Of a stretch of 64,000 nt of DNA, positions 47,451-61,329 are shown piece by piece (positions within the stretch are counted from its first letter, which is position 1; every line of letters begins with the position of its first letter). The stretch is from Symsagittifera roscoffensis (taxonomy: Eukaryota > Xenacoelomorpha > Acoela > Convolutidae), in contig NC_087070.1 of NCBI RefSeq assembly GCF_963678635.1, positions 54,848,617 to 54,912,616 on the forward strand, read 5' to 3'. Below the pieces are notes generated by a model. It made no database searches and was not told the origin of the DNA. It saw only the letters and a list, made by a program, of their open reading frames with translations. The translations under genes were made by a program, and so were the position numbers.

Positions 47451-48569
47451 CTTTTTTTTGTATATTTATAGATCCTTTTTTCACACCACGCACAAAAAAC
47501 GACCTACACTTGAAAATAAAAGATTTTTTTTGTAGGTTTTTCAACAATATGGTCAGAACATTCCAGGCTACTTGCGCAGCAACCGGCTATGCTTGTTTAG
47601 TATGTCTTCTGTAGGGCTGAAATTTATTTCTTGCCAAAAGGAGATAAATCCAGAAAAAGTTGTTCATTATTCCAAAAATTCGGTGAACGATGTTTTAACA
47701 ATTTATTTACGCTCTCAACTTTTGCAGATGCTATTTGTACTAATGAGTTAACCTTAAAACAGCATAATGGGTGTATGCAAAAACTTATAACTGTGAGAAA
47801 ATTGATTTTATATTTATGCGAAATCTATTCTAATTTTGACGGGAAAATATTACAGACGGAGTAGTTTATTCAGGCGTGGAAAAAACGTCTACAGGATTTC
47901 AAATTTAGTTGAAAAGTTTGTCTCTGTGGCATGCAGCGTTATTTTTTTTTAAAATCTACTGGAAAATCACAAAAAATACTTAAGACCAATTATGCTACGT
48001 ACTCTTGTTTGGAAGTTAGTTCAGGTGGACCATAAGCTAGAGTTCTTGGTACACTCTTATTTACGTTATTTATTAACGATCCGCCCTGCTGATTGTGTCA
48101 TTGTATCTGCCCCTACTTAACATAGGCCTTTTCGAAAATGGCACCGAAAGTTAGTGCTCCTGTCCTCGACTAAGGGTAATGATTCCCCTGTCTTTCCTTC
48201 AATTTAAAATTATTACGCTTGCAATGAGCAAGCGTTGTCATATCGGAAAAACTTTTTCCAGGATAGCAAATTGTCCAACATAACCGCACTTTTTTTTGAG
48301 CATTTCTGCTTTTTTTGTAATTCGTTCTACTCGAAGTGCGATCTTTGGGCAGGTATAAATAGATCAACTTAGATTTTTTTAACTATACTTTATTTTTTTA
48401 GCCTAAAATTATTCGGCGTACATATTGATTTTCTTAGAACATGATGCTTCGTTCGACATACAAGTTTTTTGAAGGAGCCAAGTCTTCCCTTTTTATTACC
48501 TTTGCCATAAAAATTGTAATGCATGCTTATGTTTAGCCAATTAATTGAACATATTTTTGTTTTGTATTT

Positions 48570-49480
48570 GAAAATCTATCTATTATCTTTTTTATATGTA
48601 AATGCAAGTTTCACTATCCGGCACTGCTTAAGCTTTTTCAAGGTTTTTTTTTATTGTAACGAAAGAGTTTTGTGCAAGTCTAAGCTATATCGTATACTGC
48701 AGTGCTCAAGAATTTTCTTCGATTTTCTAGATTGCACTCACTGTTTATTTCACCGAGTTCGAAATCAGCAACCCAAAAGTAGGATGCTGTCAGAGTTCCA
48801 CATGGATTGCGAGTTGGGATTCCAAATAAGAATACCAAATTCTTTTTGTTTACGAGATACGACAATTCTTATGATTTTTTCAACAATTTTTCATAAAACT
48901 TAGGTTTGAAAAATTCTTCAAATTTGAAGTTCTCAACCTTCTAGTTGGGTGCTGTCAGGGTAATCTCAGGGGTTACAAATCTTGAGTTTAAATATGACTG
49001 CTCAAATCCTTTTGGTTTCTGAAAAATGACGTTTTTTTGTGATTTTTTCATAAATTTTCAAAGAACTTAGAAATAAAAACACGACAAACGTTGAAATTCT
49101 CAATCCTGTAGTTTGGTGCTGCTCAAATCTTTTCTGAGACATTAATTTGTTTTTTTTGCTCTTTCAAAAATTGACAAAAAAATTTGATATAAAAAGCTTG
49201 ACAAAGTTTGAAATTCTCAACTTTAAAACGTGAGGTACTCTCTGGCGTTCCATGTCTTACATTCGAACATGAGTGCCTAAATCTTTTATTTTTCCGAGAT
49301 ATGACGTTTTTATAATGACGTGTTCAAAGCTTTTCAGAAACATGGATTCGAGTAATTTCGGTAAAATCGAAATCGCCAAACGTTTAGTCAGGTGCTGTCG
49401 AGATACTCTCAGGGGTTGCACATATGGGCTCCAAAGGTGACTGCTCAAATGTTTAGTTGTCAAGATATCAGGAAAATTTT
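48570..49480. repeat. Interspersed element with about four degenerate 165-bp tandem units, copy 2
   Basis: This is homologous to 35440-36500: the same head (ATCTATCTATTAT at about 48577, TATATCGTATACTGCAGTG, TTTCACCGAGTTCGA) and then units with ACAAATCTTGAGT, TGACTGCTCAAATCC, GATATGACG and TTGGGTGCTGTCAGGGTA. It lies in intron 1 of the host gene. Two independent copies with the same head show a dispersed family. Confidence 0.65.
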
Positions 49481-49951
49481 CTTTTTTAAATAAAATTTTT
49501 CGCCTTATTGTTTGTCTGCTTATGTTTGGTCGGCTCAGTTGCCACATGGTAGAATTGTTTTTGTTCTATAAACAATTTATCTTGTTGTTGCTTTTAGTGT
49601 TTTGATTTGCTGTTTTTTTTTCGCTTTTTTTTCTGCCCTAATTGTTTCGTCCTGTTTTTTATAGGCTAAGTGATTTAATGCTCAGTTGTTTCACGTGAAA
49701 CGTAGTTTTTGTACTCATCTCTGTATTGCGCAAACTGCTAAAATCGTAAAAGACATTATTGCTTAGACAACAGTTTTTGTAGCTTTTTTGCTTTCTTTTC
49801 CTTTTTTTTTAGTTTGGTTGGTTTCGGCCTAAATTATATCGGATTAATGCCTTCATTTTGCGTCAACGTTCATCTATTCTTATTATTTGTGTCACTAAAC
49901 TGAAATTAACACAAATATCATAAATAAAATCAAGTAACCATGTAACTGTAG

Positions 49952-50239
49952 GCTCCGACTGGACAAAAAAGAACAGCACGAAGAACCAGAGCCCGAGAGA
50001 CCTGAGAAATTAGAGCGCGCACTTGAGATGCGGAGGAAGAGTTCAATTCTATCTGTAGCTTCGATGCCAGATATGGGCAGGAGGGTATCCAGGGACGTAC
50101 AGAAGTACCTGGAAGGTAGACGCTTCTCTCTTCAGTCGAGTCTAACACGTAGGAGGCAGTTGCTGGAGCTAGAAAATGGGGTGATGACTCAAAGAGGTGG
50201 AGGAACGCCACCTAAACAAACAAATTGTCTGACTCAGCC
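49952..50239 (+). CDS. Host gene exon b
   Basis: Acceptor TGTAACTGTAG| and donor CCTAA|GTTAGTG bound a 288-nt segment that is open in one frame. Entry and exit phases (2 in, 2 out) fit exons a and c. The product is charged: a K/E-rich helix (K-E-Q-H-E-E-P-E-P-E-R-P), then M-R-R-K-S-S-I-L-S, G-R-R-V-S and G-R-R-F-S, three basophilic R-R-x-S sites of the kind phosphorylated by PKA. No membrane span. Not a family I recognise. Confidence 0.7.
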
Positions 50240-50683
50240 TAAGTTAGTGTTTATTAATTTTGATATTGGAGAAAAATTTGATATTTGAAAAGAGGAAATT
50301 AAAAACGAGTTGCGAGAATCAAACCTTGATGATGGTAGAGTTTATAGATTTCCAACATATACGACATATACAAAGGGGGAGGACCGTTTGGAAAAATTTG
50401 GAAACCAGAACTGAGAGAGAGAGGGGGAAGGTTGGTCCCCCCACTCGGGCTCGCTACTGGTTCGTGGGCTTCAATGGTCATAATTCAGATGTTTGTTTTT
50501 CAAAAAAATTGCAGATCTCATTTCTTTTCTCCATCTGAAAAATTTTAAGACCCTAATTTTGTGTTACCGTAGCAGTTCTTAATGTTTGTTAGCCTCAAAT
50601 TTTAAATAGGCAAAACGCGATAATCGACTTACGTATAAATTATCTATACGCTTTGATTGAATCATATGTAAGATGTTTTTCAG

Positions 50684-50836
50684 CATGCGACGGTCAGCGA
50701 CCAAACTCGGAATGTCGATTCAGGAGCAGTCTAAACAGAGGCTGCGACGAATGAGCTCTAGTCACGAGATACCGACCCCTTCCCCCCGTCCCAATCTGAT
50801 GAACAGGGACAGGGTAGACTTGTTAGCTTGTCCAAG
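50684..50836 (+). CDS. Host gene exon c
   Basis: A strong acceptor (TTTTTCAG|CATG) and donor (CCAAG|GTGAGATC) bound 153 nt that are open in the frame continuing exon b. It begins M-R-R-S-A-T-K-L-G-M and contains R-R-M-S-S-S, another R-R-x-S site, then a Pro/Ser stretch and N-R-D-R-V-D-L-L. It exits in phase 2, matching exon d. Confidence 0.75.
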
Positions 50837-51206
50837 GTGAGATCAAATTCAAGCAAGATACGGTTTAGCTTAATAAGTTTTCAATCCTCTTTTCAGAATT
50901 TAAAGAATCCTTGAAACGAACGAAATATCAGCTGGTTAAAAGGTTTAGACCTAAGAAGAGTTTTCTGCCGTTTGAGAAAAGTTTTGCTGCCCTAAGAAAA
51001 GGGAGGGAATACAAAGTTTTTTTTACTTCACATCCTTGTTCAAATTTTCAATGTTTTGTTCGGAAAATCTTCCTGCGTAAACGCCAACCCAAGTTGTTTT
51101 GTAACTTTATTTGTAACCACTGAAGAAAGGAATTTCTTTCGATATAGTAAACTTATCTGAGAGGAACTAGCGTAAAGTAAATAATTAATTGATTGTCATC
51201 ATAAAG

Positions 51207-51343
51207 GGAGACGCTGGTGTTGAATGTGAATGATGGAGCTGAGTTTTGTCGCTTCACCAAAAGTACCTTGTCACGTGATCGCCTCAAAAATATTGACCGG
51301 AACCACTTCATGGCCACGTATAACTTCTCGCTTGACGACTACG
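51207..51343 (+). CDS. Host gene exon d
   Basis: Acceptor TCATAAAG| (weak pyrimidine tract) and donor CTACG|GTGCGT. 137 nt in the correct frame, beginning E-T-L-V-L-N-V-N-D and ending F-S-L-D-D-Y. It exits in phase 1. A downstream alternative donor (ACATG|GTAACA) is possible. Coding character is good: mixed hydrophobic and charged residues without low complexity. Confidence 0.65.
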
Positions 51344-52499
51344 GTGCGTACACATGGTAACATGTCCCGAGGTTGTATACTTTTTTTATTATCCAGTAGT
51401 CTTGCCTAAAACTGACTGAATTGTTAGCAATCCTAATTCATTGTGAAGGCAAAGTCATGTTTGTAAAATCACGAGAGTTTCATGAAATGAAGAATTTGTG
51501 ATTTCAAAGTATCTGTTATTTATTACACAAGCAAACGCCTGTGCTATTACTTTGAATCCACGTTTTTTTTTAACCAAGTTGCATAAATTAGTGCCAAATT
51601 TAGTTAGTGTCTGGTGTTCGAAAAATACCAGACAATATATTAGAAACTGTTATTTGGATAACATCATGCGCATATTGCTGAACTGCTGAGGCATTAGTGT
51701 CAAAACCTGTAGGTAGTCGATGGCGGAGATTGTATTTTGGAAAGGGCAGTGTTTATATTTTTCCATTTTCCAGTTTATTATTTTTTTATGATTTGCTATT
51801 TGAAAGCTCCTATTTGCCATTTTTTGATGGTGTTGCTTGTGTTTGCAAAATGCAGCTCCGCCTCTGTGTTACTTAAATTGCAGCACCGCCTCTGTGCAAA
51901 AGTAATTGTGCTGTGATGCTACGAGGCTTTTTAAAACTTAAGTCACAAATATTTTGTTTGATGGCACCATTTAAACAGGCAGCATTTGCAGTTAAATAGC
52001 TTGTGCCTTGACATTCGATAAGTTGAAACAATTCACCGATAAAACCGAAAAAAGATATTTGTTTCAGACAACAGTACAATAATAACTCAATTTCAGAAAT
52101 TTCCTACTCGACTTAGTTTGCAAAAGTCATGAAATGCATAGTTTATTTACTATTCGGCTTTATAGTTTCAAGTTTAATGCATGCAAAATTTTTCCAGCTT
52201 TTTAACGTGCAAAATATGGTTGCCTCAAGTTTATATATTGCAGCATTTTTGCTGCGTAGCGGCAGTTACTAGCATCTGTAGTTGATTTGTTGATGGCTGG
52301 TGTTTAACAATTTGCAATTTGCAAAAGCTTGAGTATTCAAGGCTGACGTTTACTTATTTCCATATTTTAAAGCTGCTTTTTGTTGTTTTCTCGCTTGTGT
52401 TGGCATTTGGCTCAGAGGTAATACGCATGCTTGAGAACACGAAAGCCAGGTGTAACAGCCCTCGCAAATTTGCAAAATGAAGTGTTTCAGGATTTTTGT

Positions 52500-55080
52500 T
52501 TTCTCTTATTTTTTGTCGGCTTAGTTACTGCTTCTCATTGTTTTTAAGAGTAATGAAAGTAGTGAGTACTCTTATAAAGGTCTTGCTGATTTTTTTTTAC
52601 TGGAAAAAGTCTTAAAATTTGATTTCTTTGTGATTTCTTTTTGATTATTTTTTAAATTTCTCACTTGTGATTTCTTTTTAAGTCCATTATTAAAAGGCTA
52701 ACTCCACTATAGAACAACAAAAGTGTAAAGGTCACGAAAAACCTGATCGACTTTTGATTTCGAAACTGGAAACTAATTATGAGATTTCCCAGCGAAAAAA
52801 AGTTTTACGTACTGATCCAGTTTTCTCAAGTGGGGCTAATTTTAACAAAAAAGTGTCCATCGTAAATTGTTCTACAAATTCAAAGAGCTTTAGGGCTTTT
52901 TTGAAATTCAAAAGTTGAAGGCTCTTGAAAAAACAAGTCAGTTTTTTTCTTCAGTTTCCTTGTTTTCATTAGTTTTTCAACTTTTAGTTGGCTATGTTCC
53001 AACATTTGAAGCTTTTTCTGCTATTGGTTCAGCTAATTGAATTCTAACTTTGTTTACCGCAACTTCTGCAATGTTTGGTTTCTTCTTAAACTAAACGATG
53101 TTTTTTTTGCTCATTTTTTTAATATTTGTTCATCGCACATGAGCAGTGTTTAACAATTTACAGATAGTGTTGGTAGATGGTTCAAGTCGCAGTCAGACAT
53201 TCTCAGATTTTTCTCATGCAAGCTTTGTTTTCTTCTGGCATTTGATTTCTTGGTTCAATCACATAGTCATTTACTTGACAATTTTAGTCCAATAGTGTGG
53301 TGATAAAGTAACGGGTTGTCGTACTAAGTATCAATTGTTCAAATTCGAGACCGTGCTTGGTTTCTTCGCCAATTTTTGTACCCTTCCGATGAGCAAGGGC
53401 ATTCCAATCGGGTACAAGACTTTTTCCCCCGTAAGTAATTGTGTTCACAGGACTCTTCACCTTGACTCATTTCCTGAAAACGTCCATTAGCAGAAAATTT
53501 ACCGCTAATAAAATGCTAACATGCACCGGTTAAGTGCATGTTCGCATTTTAATTATCTGTCCAATTTCGTTTTAAATATCTGTGAATTTTTTTAAATGTT
53601 GTAATTTTACAAACTCGGTTTGTTGAAATTTCTTTTTTTTTGTTTTCATTTTCAGCTAGGGTATTTTTCGCCTCATTGCAGCCTGGTAAGTTTTTTTATA
53701 TGCTTTTGGTTTTTCCTGTTATCTTGGCACATTTGTGTTTCAAAGCCAGCCTTATTCTTTCTGATAGATCTAGTTTTTCGACATTTTTGAATTTTTTTCG
53801 TTTTTTTTTTTCGATTTAGCTGGCTTCATTTTTTTTGTATCGCAAGTGATGTGAAGCTTAGCTTCGCCTCTGTGCTTTAATTTATTCCTTTTTTTTGGAA
53901 CTCCTAACTCGGCCTTGAGTTTCATGATGAATGTTATATCGGCTTGATCATACATCGCAAATTTTGTTGTATGAAGGGCGATAATATTTTTTTGTGGCGG
54001 GGTTATTCCGGTTATTCGATTTTTGGAAGCATCGCGTCTCGACCCAACGTTCGTTTGACCCAACGTTCGTCTGCCCAAATTTTGTCTGCTGAGGTTGCGG
54101 TACCGTTTCTTTAATTCGTGTTGCTTATTAAGAGCAAGACTCTTATGTAAGTCTTACATAAGTCTTGGTGATTTCTTAACGCTCATTTTAAATTTTTTGC
54201 AGTTTGACTATTGATATCTTTTTAAGTTTAGCTCAGTTCCATGGTTAAAAGAAAGGCAAATTCCGCTATTGAACAGCAAGAGTGTAAAGGTCACAAAAAC
54301 GAAAAAAAGTTTTAGTTTAGAAAGTGGATTTTAGCTTTTCCTAGCGGAATTAAAAGGTTACCTTTTAATCCAATTTTCTCAAGATGATTTAGTTTCATCA
54401 AAAAAGCATCAATCATAAACAAAAGCACCAATCAATTGATTTTCTTTGACTTCAAAGAGTTTTGAGGGCATTTATGTTTTCTTTAAAATTCGACAGTTGA
54501 AGTTCGACAGTTTTTTCAAAAATAAATCAGTTGTTTATTTGTTTCTTTTGCGTTCGTTACTCTTTTTCAACATCAGTTAGCTTTTCAAAAATTTTTTTCA
54601 AAGATAAGTCAGTGTTTCAAGAGTAATGAACGTAGTGAGTACTTACTCTTATCTAGGTCTTGGTTTTCTAGGTGATTTTTTTAAGGAAAAAAGTCTGAAA
54701 ATTTGTTCACGCTCATTTTTAATTTTTCGCGGGTTTTCGGTTCACTTCATTTTTTTAATTAAAAGGTTGGCCAACTCCACTATTGAATAGCAAAAATATA
54801 GAAGTCACAAAAAGCGTGATCGACTTCTAATTTCGAAAATGGAAATTAATTATCAGATTTCTCAGCGAAATCAAATTTATACCGTTTGATCCCGTTTTCT
54901 CAAATTGTGTTATTTTTATCAAAAAAACGTCAATTATAAATTGTTCAACAAAATCAAAGAGCTTTAGGGCCATCTATTGTTTTCTTTGAAATTTAAAAAT
55001 TGAAGGTTTTTGAAAAAACAAGTCAGTTTTTTCAGTTTCCTTGCGTTCATTATTTTTCCAACTGTCATTTGGCTATCTTC
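52500..55080. repeat. Three diverged copies of a roughly 450-bp repeat
   Basis: Copies at about 52540-52995, 54220-54530 and 54640-55070 share, in order, TAATGAAxGTAGTGAGTACT, AACTCCACTATxGAACA, GATCGACTTxTxATTTCGAAA, CAGTTTTCTCAA, CAAAGAGCTTTAGGGC and AAACAAGTCAGTTTTTT. Copies 1 and 3 are the closer pair. Related TAGTGAGT-type starts occur near 62490 and 63850. Confidence 0.65.
54136..54166. repeat. Inverted repeat, 13-bp stem with 2-nt bulge
   Basis: AAGAC-TC-TTATGTAA (54136-54150) pairs with TTACATAA-GTCTT (54154-54166) around a 3-nt loop. Possible hairpin in the RNA or DNA. Confidence 0.75.
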
Positions 55081-55650
55081 TACTACTAGCATTTTTTGTC
55101 GGCATGCGTTCCTCAAAATGAACATCATTCCAGACAAACGTATAAAAGTTTTGTGAAGCCTAATTATCGATTTTTTTTGCTTTTTCGCCTCTGTGTACCG
55201 TAACAACTCTCTGTAGCCTAAATTTTATGCGTAACGACCGAGTTGGAGATATAGCGTCAGCAGTCTACAGTATTTGAAAAAGAAATAGATTTGGTAAAAG
55301 AAATAGATAGTTTTCTATGTTTTTTGGGATATTTTTTGCAAAATAGTCGTCGACGAATGACTGTTTGCGTTGAGTTTGAGTTTTTTCACCTTTGTGTTAG
55401 TTAATTTTAGCGTAGTCATTCGTTTTGTTACGCATCTGGTACAATGTCATTCGTGTTGAAGATTTTTTCCCGTAAATTCTATTTGCAGTGTTGTTGACTA
55501 CTACAGCTGCTTTGATGGGTGCTCAAATTCAATTACTATACTTTCGTCACAGATGGCGTAGATGATGTTTTTTTCACAGATGGCTTTTTTATAACCGATT
55601 TTAATAAGATTAGCGAAAAATGTCGATTAAGTAGCGTTGTCTACGAAGAA

Positions 55651-58600
55651 ATTCAAATGGAACTGATCTGGGTTCTACTGCAGAATCCCCTGCTCCTCTG
55701 TGGTACATACTTGCAATCTCCACCCCTAAATAAGTTCTCTTCATATAGCTCAATGATTTTTTCACCCAATGTAATTCAAATGGAACTGATCTGGGTTCTA
55801 CTGCAGAATCCCCTGCTCCTCTGTGGTACATACTTGCAATCTCCACCCCTAAATAAGTTCTCTTCATATAGCTCAATGATTTTTTCACCCAATGTAATTC
55901 AAATGGAACTGATCTGGGTTCTACTGCAGAATCCCCTGCTCCTCTGTGGTACATACTTGCAATCTCCACCCCTAAATAAGTTCTCTTCATATAGCTCAAT
56001 GATTTTTTCACCCAATGTAATTCAAATGGAACTGATCTGGGTTCTACTGCAGAATCCCCTGCTCCTCTGTGGTACATACTTGCAATCTCCACCCCTAAAT
56101 AAGTTCTCTTCATATAGCTCAATGATTTTTTCACCCAATGTAATTCAAATGGAACTGATCTGGGTTCTACTGCAGAATCCCCTGCTCCTCTGTGGTACAT
56201 ACTTGCAATCTCCACCCCTAAATAAGTTCTCTTCATATAGCTCAATGATTTTTTCACCCAATGTAATTCAAATGGAACTGATCTGGGTTCTACTGCAGAA
56301 TCCCCTGCTCCTCTGTGGTACATACTTGCAATCTCCACCCCTAAATAAGTTCTCTTCATATAGCTCAATGATTTTTTCACCCAATGTAATTCAAATGGAA
56401 CTGATCTGGGTTCTACTGCAGAATCCCCTGCTCCTCTGTGGTACATACTTGCAATCTCCACCCCTAAATAAGTTCTCTTCATATAGCTCAATGATTTTTT
56501 CACCCAATGTAATTCAAATGGAACTGATCTGGGTTCTACTGCAGAATCCCCTGCTCCTCTGTGGTACATACTTGCAATCTCCACCCCTAAATAAGTTCTC
56601 TTCATATAGCTCAATGATTTTTTCACCCAATGTAATTCAAATGGAACTGATCTGGGTTCTACTGCAGAATCCCCTGCTCCTCTGTGGTACATACTTGCAA
56701 TCTCCACCCCTAAATAAGTTCTCTTCATATAGCTCAATGATTTTTTCACCCAATGTAATTCAAATGGAACTGATCTGGGTTCTACTGCAGAATCCCCTGC
56801 TCCTCTGTGGTACATACTTGCAATCTCCACCCCTAAATAAGTTCTCTTCATATAGCTCAATGATTTTTTCACCCAATGTAATTCAAATGGAACTGATCTG
56901 GGTTCTACTGCAGAATCCCCTGCTCCTCTGTGGTACATACTTGCAATCTCCACCCCTAATAAGTTCTCTTCATATAGCTCAATGATTTTTTCACCCAATG
57001 TAATTCAAATGGAACTGATCTGGGTTCTACTGCAGAATCCCCTGCTCCTCTGTGGTACATACTTGCAATCTCCACCCCTAAATAAGTTCTCTTCATATAG
57101 CTCAATGATTTTTTCACCCAATGTAATTCAAATGGAACTGATCTGGGTTCTACTGCAGAATCCCCTGCTCCTCTGTGGTACATACATGCAATCTCCACCC
57201 CTAAATAAGTTCTCTTCATATAGCTCAATGATTTTTTCACCCAATGTAATTCAAATGGAACTGATCTGGGTTCTACTGCAGAATCCCCTGCTCCTCTGTG
57301 GTACATACTTGCAATCTCCACCCCTAAATAAGTTCTCTTCATATAGCTCAATGATTTTTTCACCCAATGTAATTCAAATGGAACTGATCTGGGTTCTACT
57401 GCAGAATCCCCTGCTCCTCTGTGGTACATACTTGCAATCTCCACCCCTAAATAAGTTCTCTTCATATAGCTCAATGATTTTTTCACCCAATGTAATTCAA
57501 ATGGAACTGATCTGGGTTCTACTGCAGAATCCCCTGCTCCTCTGTGGTACATACTTGCAATCTCCACCCCTAAATAAGTTCTCTTCATATAGCTCAATGA
57601 TTTTTTCACCCAATGTAATTCAAATGGAACTGATCTGGGTTCTACTGCAGAATCCCCTGCTCCTCTGTGGTACATACTTGCAATCTCCACCCCTAAATAA
57701 GTTCTCTTCATATAGCTCAATGATTTTTTCACCCAATGTAATTCAAATGGAACTGATCTGGGTTCTACTGCAGAATCCCCTGCTCCTCTGTGGTACATAC
57801 TTGCAATCTCCACCCCTAAATAAGTTCTCTTCATATAGCTCAATGATTTTTTCACCCAATGTAATTCAAATGGAACTGATCTGGGTTCTACTGCAGAATC
57901 CCCTGCTCCTCTGTGGTACATACTTGCAATCTCCACCCCTAAATAAGTTCTCTTCATATAGCTCAATGATTTTTTCACCCAATGTAATTCAAATGGAACT
58001 GATCTGGGTTCTACTGCAGAATCCCCTGCTCCTCTGTGGTACATACTTGCAATCTCCACCCCTAAATAAGTTCTCTTCATATAGCTCAATGATTTTTTCA
58101 CCCAATGTAATTCAAATGGAACTGATCTGGGTTCTACTGCAGAATCCCCTGCTCCTCTGTGGTACATACTTGCAATCTCCACCCCTAAATAAGTTCTCTT
58201 CATATAGCTCAATGATTTTTTCACCCAATGTAATTCAAATGGAACTGATCTGGGTTCTACTGCAGAATCCCCTGCTCCTCTGTGGTACATACTTGCAATC
58301 TCCACCCCTAAATAAGTTCTCTTCATATAGCTCAATGATTTTTTCACCCAATGTAATTCAAATGGAACTGATCTGGGTTCTACTGCAGAATCCCCTGCTC
58401 CTCTGTGGTACATACTTGCAATCTCCACCCCTAAATAAGTTCTCTTCATATAGCTCAATGATTTTTTCACCCAATGTAATTCAAATGGAACTGATCTGGG
58501 TTCTACTGCAGAATCCCCTGCTCCTCTGTGGTACATACTTGCAATCTCCACCCCTAAATAAGTTCTCTTCATATAGCTCAATGATTTTTTCACCCAATGT

Positions 58601-61190
58601 AATTCAAATGGAACTGATCTGGGTTCTACTGCAGAATCCCCTGCTCCTCTGTGGTACATACTTGCAATCTCCACCCCTAAATAAGTTCTCTTCATATAGC
58701 TCAATGATTTTTTCACCCAATGTAATTCAAATGGAACTGATCTGGGTTCTACTGCAGAATCCCCTGCTCCTCTGTGGTACATACTTGCAATCTCCACCCC
58801 TAAATAAGTTCTCTTCATATAGCTCAATGATTTTTTCACCCAATGTAATTCAAATGGAACTGATCTGGGTTCTACTGCAGAATCCCCTGCTCCTCTGTGG
58901 TACATACTTGCAATCTCCACCCCTAAATAAGTTCTCTTCATATAGCTCAATGATTTTTTCACCCAATGTAATTCAAATGGAACTGATCTGGGTTCTACTG
59001 CAGAATCCCCTGCTCCTCTGTGGTACATACTTGCAATCTCCACCCCTAAATAAGTTCTCTTCATATAGCTCAATGATTTTTTCACCCAATGTAATTCAAA
59101 TGGAACTGATCTGGGTTCTACTGCAGAATCCCCTGCTCCTCTGTGGTACATACTTGCAATCTCCACCCCTAAATAAGTTCTCTTCATATAGCTCAATGAT
59201 TTTTTCACCCAATGTAATTCAAATGGAACTGATCTGGGTTCTACTGCAGAATCCCCTGCTCCTCTGTGGTACATACTTGCAATCTCCACCCCTAAATAAG
59301 TTCTCTTCATATAGCTCAATGATTTTTTCACCCAATGTAATTCAAATGGAACTGATCTGGGTTCTACTGCAGAATCCCCTGCTCCTCTGTGGTACATACT
59401 TGCAATCTCCACCCCTAAATAAGTTCTCTTCATATAGCTCAATGATTTTTTCACCCAATGTAATTCAAATGGAACTGATCTGGGTTCTACTGCAGAATCC
59501 CCTGCTCCTCTGTGGTACATACTTGCAATCTCCACCCCTAAATAAGTTCCCTTCATATAGCTCAATGATTTTTTCACCCAATGTAATTCAAATGGAACTG
59601 ATCTGGGTTCTACTGCAGAATCCCCTGCTCCTCTGTGGTACATACTTGCAATCTCCACCCCTAAATAAGTTCTCTTCATATAGCTCAATGATTTTTTCAC
59701 CCAATGTAATTCAAATCGAACTGATCTGGGTTCTACTGCAGAATCCCCTGCTCCTCTGTGGTACATACTTGCAATCTCCACCCCTAAATAAGTTCTCTTC
59801 ATATAGCTCAATGATTTTTTCACCCAATGTAATTCAAATGGAACTGATCTGGGTTCTACTGCAGAATCCCCTGCTCCTCTGTGGTACATACTTGCAATCT
59901 CCACCCCTAAATAAGTTCTCTTCATATAGCTCAATGATTTTTTCACCCAATGTAATTCAAATGGAACTGATCTGGGTTCTACTGCAGAATCCCCTGCTCC
60001 TCTGTGGTACATACTTGCAATCTCCACCCCTAAATAAGTTCTCTTCATATAGCTCAATGATTTTTTCACCCAATGTAATTCAAATGGAACTGATCTGGGT
60101 TCTACTGCAGAATCCCCTGCTCCTCTGTGGTACATACTTGCAATCTCCACCCCTAAATAAGTTCTCTTCATATAGCTCAATGATTTTTTCACCCAATGTA
60201 ATTCAAATGGAACTGATCTGGGTTCTACTGCAGAATCCCCTGCTCCTCTGTGGTACATACTTGCAATCTCCACCCCTAAATAAGTTCTCTTCATATAGCT
60301 CAATGATTTTTTCACCCAATGTAATTCAAATGGAACTGATCTGGGTTCTACTGCAGAATCCCCTGCTCCTCTGTGGTACATACTTGCAATCTCCACCCCT
60401 AAATAAGTTCTCTTCATATAGCTCAATGATTTTTGCACCCAATGTAATTCAAATGGAACTGATCTGGGTTCTACTGCAGAATCCCCTGCTCCTCTGTGGT
60501 ACATACTTGCAATCTCCACCCCTAAATAAGTTCTCTTCATATAGCTCAATGATTTTTTCACCCAATGTAATTCAAATGGAACTGAACTGGGTTCTACTGC
60601 AGAATCCCCTGCTCCTCTGTGGTACATACTTGCAATCTCCACCCCTAAATAAGTTCTCTTCATATAGCTCAATGATTTTTTCACCCAATGTAATTCAAAT
60701 CGAACTGATCTGGGTTCTACTGCAGAATCCCCTGCTCCTCTGTGGTACATACTTGCAATCTCCACCCCTAAATAAGTTCTCTTCATATAGCTCAATGATT
60801 TTTTCACCCAATGTAATTCAAATGGAACTGATCTGGGTTCTACTGCAGAATCCCCTGCTCCTCTGTGGTACATACTTGCAATCTCCACCCCTAAATAAGT
60901 TCTCTTCATATAGCTCAATGATTTTTTCACCCAATGTAATTCAAATGGAACTGATCTGGGTTCTACTGCAGAATCCCCTGCTCCTCTGTGGTACATACTT
61001 GCAATCTCCACCCCTAAATAAGTTCTCTTCATATAGCTCAATGATTTTTTCACCCAATGTAATTCAAATGGAACTGATCTGGGTTCTACTGCAGAATCCC
61101 CTGCTCCTCTGTGGTACATACTTGCAATCTCCACCCCTAAATAAGTTCTCTTCATATAGCTCAATGATTTTTTCACCCAATGTAATTCAA
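55651..61190. repeat. 123-bp satellite array, about 45 near-identical units
   Basis: The unit (starting ATTCAAATGGAACTGATCTG) repeats with a strict 123-bp period from 55651 to 61190. The word AACTGATCT begins at 55661, 55784 and so on, with the last at 61072, which gives 45 units. Variants are few: a 1-bp deletion near 56957, and base changes at 57186, 59550, 59717, 60435, 60586 and 60701. The array is over 99.8% homogeneous. 123 = 3 x 41, so whole units stay open in one frame on each strand. This yields frames of about 1400 codons that only shift at the 56957 deletion. They have no start context or functional motif and are treated as artefacts. Confidence 0.97.
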
Positions 61191-61329
61191 TGCGTGCTAT
61201 TTACTGCTGTTTGATTCGTGAGAGTTGTGAGTTTTCTGCATTTTCTGGTTGGTTTAAAAACATGGTGGACAGTTTCACCTTAATTGCTAAAGGGAAGAGG
61301 AGATTTTCCGAGGTTCTTGATCTGTTTAG
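61191..61329. other. Intron 4, right end
   Basis: Short flank between the satellite and the next exon. It ends with the acceptor GATCTGTTTAG|. Confidence 0.5.

Larger units (their letters stand above)
44391..49951. other. Intron 1 of the host gene (5.6 kb)
   Basis: Apart from the repeats listed separately (45450-45620, 45960-46400, 47409-47450, 48570-49480) this is AT-rich sequence with no further convincing exon. The open frames at 45835-46080 and 47631-47864 lack coding character. Confidence 0.5.
51344..55650. other. Intron 4, left part, with dispersed repeats
   Basis: T-rich intronic sequence. 51344-52240 holds nothing recognised except the words GCTCCGCCTCTGTG and GCACCGCCTCTGTG near 51852 and 51882, which recur as TAGCTTCGCCTCTGTG at about 53862 and in related forms near 43245, 55188 and 63190. 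The larger repeats are listed separately. Confidence 0.5.
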